64,000 bases of DNA from NCBI RefSeq assembly GCF_003751945.1, contig NZ_RJKL01000002.1:59819-123818 (forward strand). Direction: 5' to 3'. The notes under the pieces were generated by a model, which saw only the letters and a program-made list of their open reading frames with translations, made no database searches and was not told the origin of the DNA. The position numbers and the translations under genes were made by a program. This stretch comes from Couchioplanes caeruleus. Its GTDB lineage: Bacteria > Actinomycetota > Actinomycetes > Mycobacteriales > Micromonosporaceae. Below are positions 42,797 to 52,300 of this stretch, one piece after another; position 1 is the first letter of the stretch; every line of letters starts with the position of its first letter.

Positions 42797-43135
42797 CTAC
42801 AGAAGGCCCGATTGAATACCGGCTTGGGTGATATGCGCGGCGACTGTTCCGGCCGTCGAGTCCCCCGACCAAACCTCAGCGCGAACGCTCTCTCGCTTAA
42901 GGTCGTCACCTACCACCTGAACGCCCTGCTCCCATGGGGAGGGCCAGGAATTGAAGCGGCGTACTTCTATGAGGCCGCGGTCGGCCAACGAGACCAAGCC
43001 CGGCCCCAGAACCTCTGCCACTACTTCCCAGGAAGGCGCCTCAGCCCATCGCAGCTCCCACAAGGGGAGGGGCGAGTCCTCGAGCGGTTGGAAGACGAGC
43101 TGTTCAGCGACATCCAACCCTTGACCATCGCGCAT
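42797..43135 (-). CDS. Hypothetical protein
   Basis: 112 aa from ATG 43135. It reads as a small winged-helix-like domain (LPLWELRWAEAPSWEVVAEVLGPGLVSLADRGLIEVRRFNSWP, HITQAG near the end). Codon bias favours this strand over the overlapping plus-strand frame. Similar small proteins occur in actinobacteria without known function. Confidence 0.55.
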   Translation of the reverse strand: MRDGQGLDVAEQLVFQPLEDSPLPLWELRWAEAPSWEVVAEVLGPGLVSLADRGLIEVRRFNSWPSPWEQGVQVVGDDLKRESVRAEVWSGDSTAGTVAAHITQAGIQSGLL

Positions 43136-43406
43136 GGCGGCACCCGTTCCTCGACCCGTTTCCGGAACTGAGGATCCCATAGCAAGAACGACGTGTGCTC
43201 CGTACATCCAGGTCAGCGGACGACGTCCGCTCATGCCGCCGATAATGTGTGCCGCTTGGCGAGTGCTTGCCCGGCAAGCGCCACCTGCTCAACCGCATGA
43301 TCGGCACCATTGCCTGACGGCGCGCACCAGCTACAACTCGGCTCGAGCCTTCCCGACCGCGGCCGCCGCAAGCTGATATCCACTCATCCGCCGCCGCTCT
43401 CCAAAA

Positions 43407-43748
43407 TCAGGTCAGCGCACACCTGCCACCGCACGCCGGGCAAAACGCTCGCTTGGCGTTCGAGGTCACATCGATACCGCACCGCTCGCAGTGACCGTCC
43501 TCCCACAGGCCCTGGTCGAGGCCGAGTCCACCGTCGTAGTAATCACGGTCGGGCCATGCCACGAAATCAGTAAGTGTGCCGTCCTCGCCTTCGGTGACAG
43601 TCACGGTGGCCAACACGAGGTTGGTCCGCATCCCGTAGCTCTCCTCGGCATAGCGAGGAAGGACGCGCCGCAGCACATCTACGAGCTCACGAACCGGCAG
43701 TCCGCGGAGCTGCTCGGCAAGACGGTCGCGATCCTCGTCGGTGCTCAT
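43407..43748 (-). CDS. Small zinc-ribbon protein
   Basis: 113 aa from ATG 43748. Helical N-terminus (MSTDEDRDRLAEQLRGLPVRELVDVLRRVLPRY), a beta region with DREYYDGGLGLD-like DRDYYDGGLGL, and a C-terminal zinc ribbon CERCGIDVTSNAKRAFCPACGGRC. Upstream sequence is scrap DNA. Function unknown. Confidence 0.65.
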   Translation of the reverse strand: MSTDEDRDRLAEQLRGLPVRELVDVLRRVLPRYAEESYGMRTNLVLATVTVTEGEDGTLTDFVAWPDRDYYDGGLGLDQGLWEDGHCERCGIDVTSNAKRAFCPACGGRCALT

Positions 43749-43759
43749 AAATCTGACCG

Positions 43760-43883
43760 TACCGCCGAGATCATCCGGCTGGAGCGGCTGAGCACCGACG
43801 GCGTCGACGTCGGCCAGGCGCTGCCGGCCGACGGCACCCCGGTCCGGCTGCTGGCCACCGTCGCGGCCCCGCGTCGGCGGTGA
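43760..43883 (+). pseudogene. 3' fragment of an unidentified gene
   Basis: Plus-strand codons AEIIRLERLSTDGVDVGQALPADGTPVRLL to a stop at 43883 have near-perfect GC3 but no start. They abut a methyltransferase scrap on the other strand. This is a piece left by a rearrangement. Confidence 0.5.
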
Positions 43884-44059
43884 GCCGGGGTCCATCTCCT
43901 CCGGCGACAGCCAGTAGGCGTCGAATTCGACACCACGGCGGATGCTTCGACCTCGACGCTGGAGCTGCCGTCTCCGGCCTTGAACGCGGTTACCAGATAG
44001 CCCCCGGGCTTGACGACGCGAGCCAGTTCGCTGAAGGCGATCGCTCTGTTAGCAGCCAC
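43884..44059 (-). pseudogene. SAM-methyltransferase fragment
   Basis: Minus strand: FSELARVVKPGGYLVTAFKAGD is the post-motif III strand and helix of class I methyltransferases. The match then continues in a second frame as VEFDAYWLSPEEMD. Both ends are missing and a frameshift lies inside. Confidence 0.6.
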
Positions 44060-44474
44060 TCGCCGAAGTCTGCGCCTATGACCCGTGACCCTTTGACAGG
44101 CTCGCCATCCGGCGTTCCTGTCGTGTGCATCCCATCACACCCGGCGCGGTCGATGCTGCGACTTTGGGCCCTGCACGGCGGGCGGGCTTGGAAACTACGC
44201 AGCGAGATCGACTTTCTGTGACGGGAGACCGTCCCGGCCCGCTGAGCAGCCGCCTGGCCAGCGCACGCAGCCACCAGGGAAAGTGGCAATAGCGAAATCT
44301 CCCTGTGAGCAATGGTCGATAGCGCCACCCTCGGTGAGCGCCCATTGTGGGCCGCATCTGGTCGTAGATCACCAAGATCGGGATCGGTGTCGATGGGTGG
44401 ATTCGGCAGGCTAGGCTGCGCGATCGTCCGGCTGTGACTGTGCCGTCGGGACGCTTCTGACCTGAGGAACGAAA
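44060..44474. other. Intergenic region, no gene seen
   Basis: Frames on both strands lack coding bias. It must hold the promoter for the secreted protein at 44475; no consensus boxes stand out. Confidence 0.4.
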
Positions 44475-46214
44475 TTGATAAGGCTTGCTCGATCGCGAAT
44501 GGTGGTGGGCGCCGTCCTGGCGGCCCTGGGTGCGGGATTGCTCGGTGCGACGCCGGTGCATGCCGTCGGGGGTAGCGCGAATGTGCCGAACGACGCGTAC
44601 GGCTTCGCCGCGCGAATCGACGTCAGCGGGGTCCGTGCCTGTTCGGGTGCGCTGGTGGCGCCGCAGTGGGTCGTGACGTCTGCGGTCTGTTTCGCCGAGC
44701 CGGGCAAGCCGGTTGTGGCCGGGGCCCCGCCTCGGGCCGCCTCGGTGACCGTAGGCCGCGTGGTGAGCGCGGCGAAGCCGCTGGCCGTCACCCGGATCGT
44801 GCCGCACGCTGAGCGCGACATCGTGCTGGCCAAGCTCCAGTCGCGAGTTACTGGTGTCACGCCGGTGGCGATCAGCAAGGCCGCGCCGGCGATCGGCGAG
44901 GTGCTGCGCGCTGCGGGATTCGGCCGTACCAAGACGCAGTGGTTGCCCGACGAGTTGCACGTCGCCGCTTTCGCGGTGAGCGGAGTGCGTGTCGATGCCG
45001 TGGACCTGGCACGCCAGGACGCCGCGGCCGGGATCTGCAAGGGCGACGCCGGCGGGCCGCTGCTGCGCGAGACGGGGGGCCGGGTCGAGCTGGTCGCCAT
45101 TCACCGCACCGCCGGGCAGAGCGGCTGCCTCGGCTCGTCCGACACCGGCAAGGACGCGGTGGACACCCGCGTGGACGACGTGGCCGGCTGGATCACCCAG
45201 ACCACCGCGCGTACCGCCGACAACATCCGGGCGTTCTACGGCTACGACGGTGTGAGGACCGCCTTGTTCACCTTCGCCAACCAGGGCGGCTCGGCGCTCA
45301 CGGCGACGCAGAGCTGGGACTCCGGTCCGAATTCCTGGAGCGGCGCGCGGGTCAAGGCGGTGGAGGGCGACTTCGACGGCGACGGCACGCAGGACGTCGG
45401 CGCGTTCTACAACTACGACAACGCGCAGACCAAGCTGTGGTTGTTCGCCTCCGCCGACGCCAAGACCAGCCCGAAGCTGGCCTGGGACTCAGGGCGCGGC
45501 AACTGGGACTGGAGCAAGGCGGACTACGTCGCGGGTGACTTCGACGGCGACGGCCGCGACGAGATCGCCGGGTCCTATGACTACGGCAACGCGCAGACCA
45601 AACTGTTCGTGTTCGACGACCTCGCCACGACGGTCACCAAGCGGATGACCTGGGACTCCACCGCGACCAAGTGGGACGCCAGCCGGGCCAAGCTGCTCGC
45701 GGGCGACGTCGACGGCGACGGCCAGGCCGAGATCGCCGCGTTCTACAACAACGACAACGGACAGACGAAGCTGCACCTGTTCGCCGATGTGATGGACAAG
45801 CCCACCCCGGCCCAGGTCTGGGACTCCGGCCGCGGCAACTGGGACTGGAGCAAGGCGGACCACGTCGCGGGTGACTTCGACGGCGACGGGCGCACCGAGA
45901 TCGCCGGATTCCACCAGTACGCCAACGTGCAGACGAAACTCTTCCTGTTCGACGACATTGCGGGCAGGCTCACCAAGCGGATGACCTGGGACTCCACCGC
46001 GAACATGTGGGCCGGCAACCGGGCCAAGCTGGTCGCGGGCGATGTCGACGGCGACGGTCAGGCCGAGATCGCGGCGTTCTACAACAACGACAACGCACAG
46101 ACCAAACTCTTCCTGTTCGCCGACGTGACCGGCACACCCGCCCCGCGGATGGCCTGGGACTCCGGCCGCGGCAACTGGGACTGGACGCGAATCCGGCTGA
46201 CGACCGGCACCTGA
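44475..46214 (+). CDS. Secreted S1-family pseudo-protease with FG-GAP repeats
   Basis: 579 aa. TTG 44475 follows GAGGAAC; ATG 44499 is an alternative. Signal peptide to about AVGG. Residues ~35-240 are a trypsin fold, but the catalytic triad is not intact. The His motif (normally AAHC) is WVVTSAVCF, and the Ser motif (GDSGGP) is CKGDAGGPLL; the Asp motif ERDIVLAKL remains. Proteolysis is therefore not expected. Residues ~245-575 hold five FG-GAP/VCBS-like beta-propeller blades with calcium-type DxDGDG loops (FDGDGTQD, FDGDGRDE, VDGDGQAE, FDGDGRTE, VDGDGQAE), each followed by QTKLxLF. Likely an extracellular binding protein. Confidence 0.85.
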   Translation: MIRLARSRMVVGAVLAALGAGLLGATPVHAVGGSANVPNDAYGFAARIDVSGVRACSGALVAPQWVVTSAVCFAEPGKPVVAGAPPRAASVTVGRVVSAAKPLAVTRIVPHAERDIVLAKLQSRVTGVTPVAISKAAPAIGEVLRAAGFGRTKTQWLPDELHVAAFAVSGVRVDAVDLARQDAAAGICKGDAGGPLLRETGGRVELVAIHRTAGQSGCLGSSDTGKDAVDTRVDDVAGWITQTTARTADNIRAFYGYDGVRTALFTFANQGGSALTATQSWDSGPNSWSGARVKAVEGDFDGDGTQDVGAFYNYDNAQTKLWLFASADAKTSPKLAWDSGRGNWDWSKADYVAGDFDGDGRDEIAGSYDYGNAQTKLFVFDDLATTVTKRMTWDSTATKWDASRAKLLAGDVDGDGQAEIAAFYNNDNGQTKLHLFADVMDKPTPAQVWDSGRGNWDWSKADHVAGDFDGDGRTEIAGFHQYANVQTKLFLFDDIAGRLTKRMTWDSTANMWAGNRAKLVAGDVDGDGQAEIAAFYNNDNAQTKLFLFADVTGTPAPRMAWDSGRGNWDWTRIRLTTGT

Positions 46215-46352
46215 CGCAACAACGGACCGCCTGCCCTGCCGGTCACGACATGGACCGGCATGCAGGCCTGCCCAGCCAACGTCGACACGTGCCCCGCACC
46301 TCGCGTCATGTGGCACCTGAAACGGTAGATCTCAGATAAGGATTATCGGACA

Positions 46353-46841
46353 GTGAAGACTTTCACCAAGCTCTTGACGGCTGGCCTCGCCCTTGCCGCT
46401 GCTGGCGCGGCCGGTATCGGCCTGACGGCGAACATCGCAAGCGCCGAGGACAACCCGACCACCGCGAATGACGGGTCCCTCGTGGAGGACTACACCTACC
46501 CCAACGGGGAAGCCACTCCGGGAATCAAGCTCTTCCGAGGCAATGGACGCATCCTTCTCGTGGAATGCGCGAACGGCGGCGCGAACCTGGTGCGCATCCG
46601 TAGCTCCGTGCGCCGTGAGGAATTCTGCTTCGATGTGAAGGGCACCGACGGATACCTTGCCCTGGAGCTGCAGAAGACCTACCAGATCCGCGGCGACGGC
46701 GAACACAAGGTCGAGGCAGAGGTCACAATCAACGGCGCTCCTGAACCCGAGCCGGTTTCAGTCCCGGACACCACCTGGGCCGTCCTGCCGGTCAGTCCCG
46801 GCCCCGGAAATACCCTCGTTGAGCTTCGTTCGATGAAGTAA
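46353..46841 (+). CDS. Small secreted protein
   Basis: 162 aa from GTG 46353. Clear signal peptide (LLTAGLALAAAGAAGIGLTA, cleavage near ASA-ED). The mature part is beta-rich with two Cys (LLVECANG, REEFCFD) that could pair. It lies 138 bp after the pseudo-protease gene on the same strand. No known domain. Confidence 0.7.
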   Translation: MKTFTKLLTAGLALAAAGAAGIGLTANIASAEDNPTTANDGSLVEDYTYPNGEATPGIKLFRGNGRILLVECANGGANLVRIRSSVRREEFCFDVKGTDGYLALELQKTYQIRGDGEHKVEAEVTINGAPEPEPVSVPDTTWAVLPVSPGPGNTLVELRSMK

Positions 46842-47162
46842 GGCGCGGAGCAGCTAGATCGGCGCGGTGTCGGCGCCCACCCGCTGTACGCCATCAAGGC
46901 CGTGACAAGGGGAACAAAGCCTCGAGCCGGTTCTTGGTCTGCCTGTCGATCTGCGGACTAACCAAGCGGCTTTGCCTTGCTGCCTCGTCGATCTAACGAT
47001 TTGACCGCCGGAAACCCTCTCATTCGAGGCTTCTGTCGCCGTGGCTGCATCGATTGATGTAGCCACGGCACCTCGCGTTCCTCACGATTACCGCCTCATC
47101 CGGCGGACCTGTTCTCTCTTCACGCCCATAGCGGGCGGTCCCACCTCGATTGTGGAGGGTTT
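46842..47162. other. Intergenic region upstream of the toxin gene
   Basis: No gene evident. GGAGGG precedes the GTG at 47163. A short inverted repeat (GTGGCTGCATCGATTGATGTAGCCAC) at ~47041-47066 could end the preceding gene. Confidence 0.45.
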
Positions 47163-50100
47163 GTGATGTTACGTCATGGCCGTAGGACGGCACGCCGGTG
47201 TCGGCCGCTGATCGCGGCGCTGACAGTGCCGACGATGGTGGCCAGTCTCTTGGCGACGCCGGCTCGGGCCGCGGAGCCGGATTGGGAAGTGACGTCGGAC
47301 GACCGCGCCAATGCCATTTATTTGGCGAAGTTTGGTGGCCCGGTGGTGGCCGACGCAGCGCGTAAGGCGCTGCTCAGCTCAGACGGCGAACTCCGTTCTT
47401 TCCTCGATGAGGGATGGCAGGACGCACAGATTCACGATGACCGCATGCAGGTTGGGATGGCGGGCATCATTGGTGGGCCTTCGGTTGCCGACGCGGCGAA
47501 TGCGGCGCTGGACAGCACCAACCCGGAGGAGGTGCGCAAGTTCCTGGCGTCTGGGTTCGATGCGGCGTGGGTGCATGACGAGCGGATCCGGGTCGGTGAC
47601 GCGATCAGTAGCGGTGGTCCGCATGTCATCGATGCGGGTAACCGGGCGTTGGATGCCGGTGATGATGCGGTCGCTGAGTTCCTGTCCGAGGGGTTGGAGA
47701 CCGCGCGGGAACACGACGACTTCTACGCGGCCGGGATGATCGTCAACGCGGGTGGCCCGGCGGTGCAGGCTGCCGGTACCGCGGCGTTGGACGGCACGAT
47801 CGATGATGTCCGGGAGTTCCTGGCGCGGGGTCAGTATGTGGCGCAGGCGCGGGACGAGGAGATCGCGACGCTGGCGCAGCTGGCCGCGCGGGCGAAGGCG
47901 GCCCGTGAGCAGGCTAGGCATGCTGCCGCGGCGGCGAAGGTGCTGGCGGGCAAGGCGTCCAAGCAGGCTGTTGCGGCGGATAAGGCAGCCAAGATCGCGG
48001 TGCGTGAAGCCGCGGCGGCCAAGAACTCCGCGCAGCGTGCGGCGAGTGCCGCGGGCCGGGCGGCGGACGCGGCGTCGCAGGCTGCGGATGCGATGCGCGA
48101 AGCGATCGGCGCGGCGCGGGCGGCGAACAAGGCGGCGCGGGTGGCAGCGAACGCCGCCTCGGCCGCGGCGTCGGCGGCCGCGCGGGCCGGGCAGGCCGCT
48201 TCCCGGGCGCGGGACGAGGCCAACGCGGCGTGGAAGGACAAAGCGAAAGCGGCGGATGCGCGTAAGGCCGCCGACGCCGCGAACGCGGCGGCGCAGAACG
48301 CGCAGGATGCCGGCGAGGCATCGGTCCAGGCCACGGTCGCGCTCGAAGAAGCGCTGAACGCGGTCAGAGCCGTGGTGAACGCGGCCGGCAACGCGGATCA
48401 AGCGGCGGCCTCCGCCGATGAGGCCAGTCAGCACTCGGCGCAGGCTCGGGCGCAGTCCGCGCGGGCGAAGCAGGCCGCCGCGCGGGCGCGGATGTATGCG
48501 GGGCAGGCCCGCCGGGCGATGCAGGAGGCCGAGCGGTTGGCCGCCCGGGCGAAGGCGGCGGCGCAGCAGGCCGGTGCCGCGGCGAGGGACGCCGCCGGGC
48601 ACGCCCGCCGCGCGGCAGCGGCGGCGAAGAAGGCCGCCGACAACGCCGGGCAGGCCGCCGATCTGGCCAAGGACACCAACGCCGAAGCCGCCGAGGCGCA
48701 GGCCGCGGCGAAGATCGCCACGGACGCCAGTGTGCAGGCCGCGGAAGTGGCGGCCACGGCGCGGGAACTCGACGCCGAACGGTTGCGGCTGGACACCGAA
48801 GACGCCATGCAATTGGCCCATGACGCCGCCGAAGAAGAAGCTGCGGTGCCTTCGATGCCGGACCGGAGCGACGTACCCGAGTTGCAGCGCGTGGATGCCG
48901 AGACCACCCGACTGCTGGCCGAGGCGTCCGCTGCTGGGGCGTCCGTTGAGGTGGTGCTCGATCGTGGTCGGCGGGCGGCGTTGCGGCTGATGGATGCCGG
49001 CTCGCCGTGGACACGTGCCGCGGCGGAACAGGCCCTGGCCGGCGGCGAACCTGAGATGCGTCATTTCCTGACCACCGGTCGCCTGGCCGCGGCGGAGCAG
49101 GACGACCGGGCCCGCGTCGGTCTGCTCGCCGAGCAGACCACCCGGCCGGCGCAACGCGACGCCGCGGAGAAGGCGCTGACCGGCACGCACGCCGACGTAG
49201 TGCGGTTCCTGACCACCCAGGACTATGAGGACAAGGTCCACGACGACCGGATCGCCGTCGGTGACCTCATCCGCGCCGGTGGCCCGACCATGAAGGACGC
49301 CGGGAACAAGGCACTGGACGGCACCGCCCAGGACGCCGCCGAGTTCCTGCGCACCGGCCAGTACGAGGCCGCTGAACACGACGAGAAGATCGCCGTGGGT
49401 GACTTGGCCCGTACCGGCGGACCGGAGGTCAAGGCCGCCGCGAACATCGCGCTGGAAGGCACCGCCGCCATGCGGCGGGCGTTCCTTGAGGTCGGGCAGT
49501 ATCGGGCCGCCGAACGGGACCAGGCCGCGGCGATGCACGCCGCGACCGCCGCACGCTACGTCGCCGACACCGCCCACTCTGCGGCTCTGGCCCGCCAGGA
49601 CGCCGCGAAGGCCGCCATCTCCGCGGCCAACGCCAACCGCGACGCCGCCAAGGCCGACGCCAGCAAGAAACTCGCTGACACCGCGGCGCAGCAGGCCGTC
49701 GCTGCTGCCGGTGACGCCGCCAAATCCCACAAGCAGGCCAAGAAGTCCGCCGACCAGGCCGCCGCGTCCGCCAAGACCGCCCGCACAGCTGCGGCCCAAG
49801 CGGCCAAGGCCGCTACCGCCGCCGACACGTCAGCGGCGCATGCCGCCGACTCCGCTGTCCGCGCCGTCCACGCCGCCCAACGCGCCCGCGACGACGCCGA
49901 CGACGCCCGCAACGCCGCGCTCGCCGCCGGCAAAGACGCCACCGCCGCGTTGAAAGCAGCTACTGACGCCGAGAAGGCGGCCCAGGCCAAAGAGAACGCC
50001 GCCGCCAAACAGCACCGGGACAAGCAGAAGCAGCAAGGCGGCTTCACCTGCCAGGACAGAGAAGCGGCCCTGGAGCCACTCTGCAGCGCGAGATTCAGCA

Positions 50101-51257
50101 AACAACTTGGGCTCACCGATTTGAAGTGCCCCACCGCGATGCACTTCGGCAACGGAATCTGTGGTCCCGCCGAAACGGCCGCTTGGAAACAGTGGGGCAA
50201 AGAGAGGAGCGAACGGACGCGTTTGCGCGCTCAGCTCGCCCTGACCACGTGCGGGATGATCGACGTTTTCGGCATCGGCACCTTCTGCGACGGCACCGAC
50301 GTCCTCATCTCCGCCATCAACGGAGAATGGGGCGACGCCGCACTCGGCGCCTTCTCCATGATCCCCTTCGTAGGGCTCGCAGGCAACGTCATGCGAGGCC
50401 AAGAACTCCTCCGCGACCTCAACAAACTCAAGAAAAAAGCCTGCAAGAAGGCCGATAGCTTCGCCCCCGACACCCCCGTCCTACTTGCCGACGGCAGCCA
50501 CAAGGCCATCCGCGACATCCGCACCGGCGACCACGTCCTCGCCACCGACCCGCAAACCGGCAACACTCAGCCGAAGCCCGTCACCGCGCTGCACCGCAAC
50601 CTCGACACCGAACTCGCCGACATCACCATCCGAACGACGAACGGCCAACGCGCCGTACTCGAAACAACCCAGCGCCACCCCTTTTGGAACGACACCAGCA
50701 AGGAATGGACTCACGCCGAAGATCTGCAACCCGGCACAGCCCTGCGCAGTCTCGGTGCTGACACTCCCGCGATTATTGAGACAAAGCTGCACAGCGGTCA
50801 GCGGTACATGCACAACCTCACGGTCGCTGATTTCCATACCTATTTTGTCCTTGCCGGGAACACTCCAGTTCTGGTCCACAACACGGGTGGAGATAGCAGG
50901 AGAAAATACCTCGATCGACCAGGATTCAGTAACTACGTACTCGTCGACAAGGATGGAAAGGTGTACTATTCTGGGATGTTTGGGCCAGGTGAGAGTCTAG
51001 CGAACGTTCAATATCGCCACCGCACCAAACACAAGGATCGGTTCAATCCCGCCAATGGAGATGTCATGAGAGTGACACCCGGCACGAGGACGTATGGGGA
51101 GTCGCGTCTCATGGAGCAGCGACTCGCCGAGCAGCACGGCACCTATATCGGCCGTGACGGAAGCAACTATCGTGGGAACCGTCAGAATCCGCTCAGCGCC
51201 ACCAAGTTGGCGGAGTATGAGGCCTACGAGGCATGGAAGCTTGGGGGATGTCCGTGA
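47163..51257 (+). CDS. ALF-repeat/Hint polymorphic toxin with C-terminal URI-like nuclease domain
   Basis: 1364 aa. Signal peptide to about ARA-AEPD (residue ~37). Two sets of ALF repeats (GGPxVxxAAxxALxxxxxxxxxFLxxGxxxAxxxD; ~40-235 and ~600-790) flank long Ala/Lys coiled coils. A Cys-containing region (CQDREAALEPLC, ~965) leads to a Hint autoprocessing domain at ~1098-1240: DSFAPDTPVLLADGSHKAIRD, the TTQRHPFW His block and the TYFVLAGNTPVLVHN end. The last ~120 residues (YVLVDKDGKVYYSGMF, then GESRLMEQRLAEQHG, then NRQNPLS) look like a GIY-YIG/URI-type toxin nuclease. It would be exported and cleaved by Hint to release the toxin. The domain name is tentative. Confidence 0.85.
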   Translation: MMLRHGRRTARRCRPLIAALTVPTMVASLLATPARAAEPDWEVTSDDRANAIYLAKFGGPVVADAARKALLSSDGELRSFLDEGWQDAQIHDDRMQVGMAGIIGGPSVADAANAALDSTNPEEVRKFLASGFDAAWVHDERIRVGDAISSGGPHVIDAGNRALDAGDDAVAEFLSEGLETAREHDDFYAAGMIVNAGGPAVQAAGTAALDGTIDDVREFLARGQYVAQARDEEIATLAQLAARAKAAREQARHAAAAAKVLAGKASKQAVAADKAAKIAVREAAAAKNSAQRAASAAGRAADAASQAADAMREAIGAARAANKAARVAANAASAAASAAARAGQAASRARDEANAAWKDKAKAADARKAADAANAAAQNAQDAGEASVQATVALEEALNAVRAVVNAAGNADQAAASADEASQHSAQARAQSARAKQAAARARMYAGQARRAMQEAERLAARAKAAAQQAGAAARDAAGHARRAAAAAKKAADNAGQAADLAKDTNAEAAEAQAAAKIATDASVQAAEVAATARELDAERLRLDTEDAMQLAHDAAEEEAAVPSMPDRSDVPELQRVDAETTRLLAEASAAGASVEVVLDRGRRAALRLMDAGSPWTRAAAEQALAGGEPEMRHFLTTGRLAAAEQDDRARVGLLAEQTTRPAQRDAAEKALTGTHADVVRFLTTQDYEDKVHDDRIAVGDLIRAGGPTMKDAGNKALDGTAQDAAEFLRTGQYEAAEHDEKIAVGDLARTGGPEVKAAANIALEGTAAMRRAFLEVGQYRAAERDQAAAMHAATAARYVADTAHSAALARQDAAKAAISAANANRDAAKADASKKLADTAAQQAVAAAGDAAKSHKQAKKSADQAAASAKTARTAAAQAAKAATAADTSAAHAADSAVRAVHAAQRARDDADDARNAALAAGKDATAALKAATDAEKAAQAKENAAAKQHRDKQKQQGGFTCQDREAALEPLCSARFSKQLGLTDLKCPTAMHFGNGICGPAETAAWKQWGKERSERTRLRAQLALTTCGMIDVFGIGTFCDGTDVLISAINGEWGDAALGAFSMIPFVGLAGNVMRGQELLRDLNKLKKKACKKADSFAPDTPVLLADGSHKAIRDIRTGDHVLATDPQTGNTQPKPVTALHRNLDTELADITIRTTNGQRAVLETTQRHPFWNDTSKEWTHAEDLQPGTALRSLGADTPAIIETKLHSGQRYMHNLTVADFHTYFVLAGNTPVLVHNTGGDSRRKYLDRPGFSNYVLVDKDGKVYYSGMFGPGESLANVQYRHRTKHKDRFNPANGDVMRVTPGTRTYGESRLMEQRLAEQHGTYIGRDGSNYRGNRQNPLSATKLAEYEAYEAWKLGGCP

Positions 51258-52117
51258 GCGAGAACAATGAGAATAGCTTCACACTTGCCGCACTGACCAC
51301 CAAATTCACGGACGAGGTCGGGAGAAAGCCGTTCCTTGGCGAATTGATCGAGGTCCTTGGCTGGGCGACTTACGGGGCCTTCCCGGCGCCGCTGACCTTC
51401 AGCGCGAAGCTGAAGAATGGTGAGCCCTATGTGTGCCCCAATGAATCAGCGGTGGCCGATCTAAATGACTCCATATTCGTAAACGCGGCCGCCTTTATCG
51501 CCCATCTGGTCGAGTCGTCGAAGGATGAGGCGTTGTCACCTTCGAAGCTAGCCCCTAAGGTCATGTCGGGCCTAAAGGACCCAGCGGTTCTGCTTCGGGA
51601 TGTCACTGGCGAAGAGGTGGCAAGGCTGACCGTCAGCGGTCCCAAGAAGATTTCGAAGCCCAGGATTGGCGATCTACTTGCCATTCCATCTGATAGCGGC
51701 AAGTTCCGACTTGCATCGATTGTTGCGCGAAACCGCTTTGGAACCGCACTAGGAATCTTCGGCGGAACGGTCGACGTGCCGAGGCCGGTAGGGGCAAGCC
51801 TGGCGTCGGCGATCTTCCGGGTTCCGTTCTACACAGAAGATCGGCTCGTTGCCACGGGGGCGTGGAAGGTTGTCGGTCATGACGAGGATCTGTTGGCACT
51901 TTTCCCGTCCGATCCGGAGATATACCATGGAACGGACCTGCAGTGGCCCGGCGTTGATCTTGGCGAGTTCGGAGCTGCGGAAAAGGCTTCTGGCGAAATT
52001 CGGCTGATCGGCTCTGACGAGGCTAGGGAAGTAGGCCTCTTGGATGGCACCTACCGACAGTCGTACATCGCTGAAGATTTGGAACGCATGCTCAACGAGG
52101 CAGATCGGCGCAAGTAG
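51248..52117 (+). CDS. Probable immunity protein for the upstream toxin
   Basis: 289 aa from ATG 51248, overlapping the toxin stop by 10 nt; a longer start at 51233 is less likely. The gene is AT-richer than its neighbours, as is usual for polymorphic-toxin tips. The middle (KPRIGDLLAIPSDSGKFRLASIVARNRFG) resembles Imm26-type immunity domains. It is cytoplasmic, with no signal peptide. It should neutralise the nuclease domain in producer cells. Assignment rests mainly on position and coupling. Confidence 0.72.
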   Translation: MSVSENNENSFTLAALTTKFTDEVGRKPFLGELIEVLGWATYGAFPAPLTFSAKLKNGEPYVCPNESAVADLNDSIFVNAAAFIAHLVESSKDEALSPSKLAPKVMSGLKDPAVLLRDVTGEEVARLTVSGPKKISKPRIGDLLAIPSDSGKFRLASIVARNRFGTALGIFGGTVDVPRPVGASLASAIFRVPFYTEDRLVATGAWKVVGHDEDLLALFPSDPEIYHGTDLQWPGVDLGEFGAAEKASGEIRLIGSDEAREVGLLDGTYRQSYIAEDLERMLNEADRRK

Positions 52118-52203
52118 GGGTTTAGCACGCAGGCTGGCAGTAAGGGAGATTGCGTGCGAAATTGGCGCTAGGCCGCATATGAAGTATCCCGGCCCGATTC
52201 CCG

Positions 52204-52240
52204 TGCAACGCCGCCAACGATAGGCGTTGGCGGCGTTGCA
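52204..52240. terminator. Strong terminator after the toxin-immunity pair
   Basis: A perfect 16-bp stem (TGCAACGCCGCCAACG and its complement) around a 5-nt loop. It is the most stable hairpin near the immunity gene and closes the operon. Confidence 0.75.
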
Positions 52241-52300
52241 TGGCAGTCCGACAACAATGAGGGATCTCGATGCCTACTTGGTTAGTCGGGCATCGAAAGC

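Noticed and set aside
42722..43171. 149-codon plus-strand frame overlapping the small minus-strand gene
   Set aside because: Weaker third-position bias and no domain. The minus frame reads as a winged-helix-like protein.
44076..45104. 342-codon minus-strand frame antisense to the pseudo-protease
   Set aside because: Arg/His-rich, no domain. The plus strand has a signal peptide and protease fold.
47379..49799. 806-codon minus-strand frame antisense to the toxin gene
   Set aside because: Its Arg/Gly-rich composition mirrors the Ala-rich coiled-coil codons of the real gene. It has no domain and no ribosome site.
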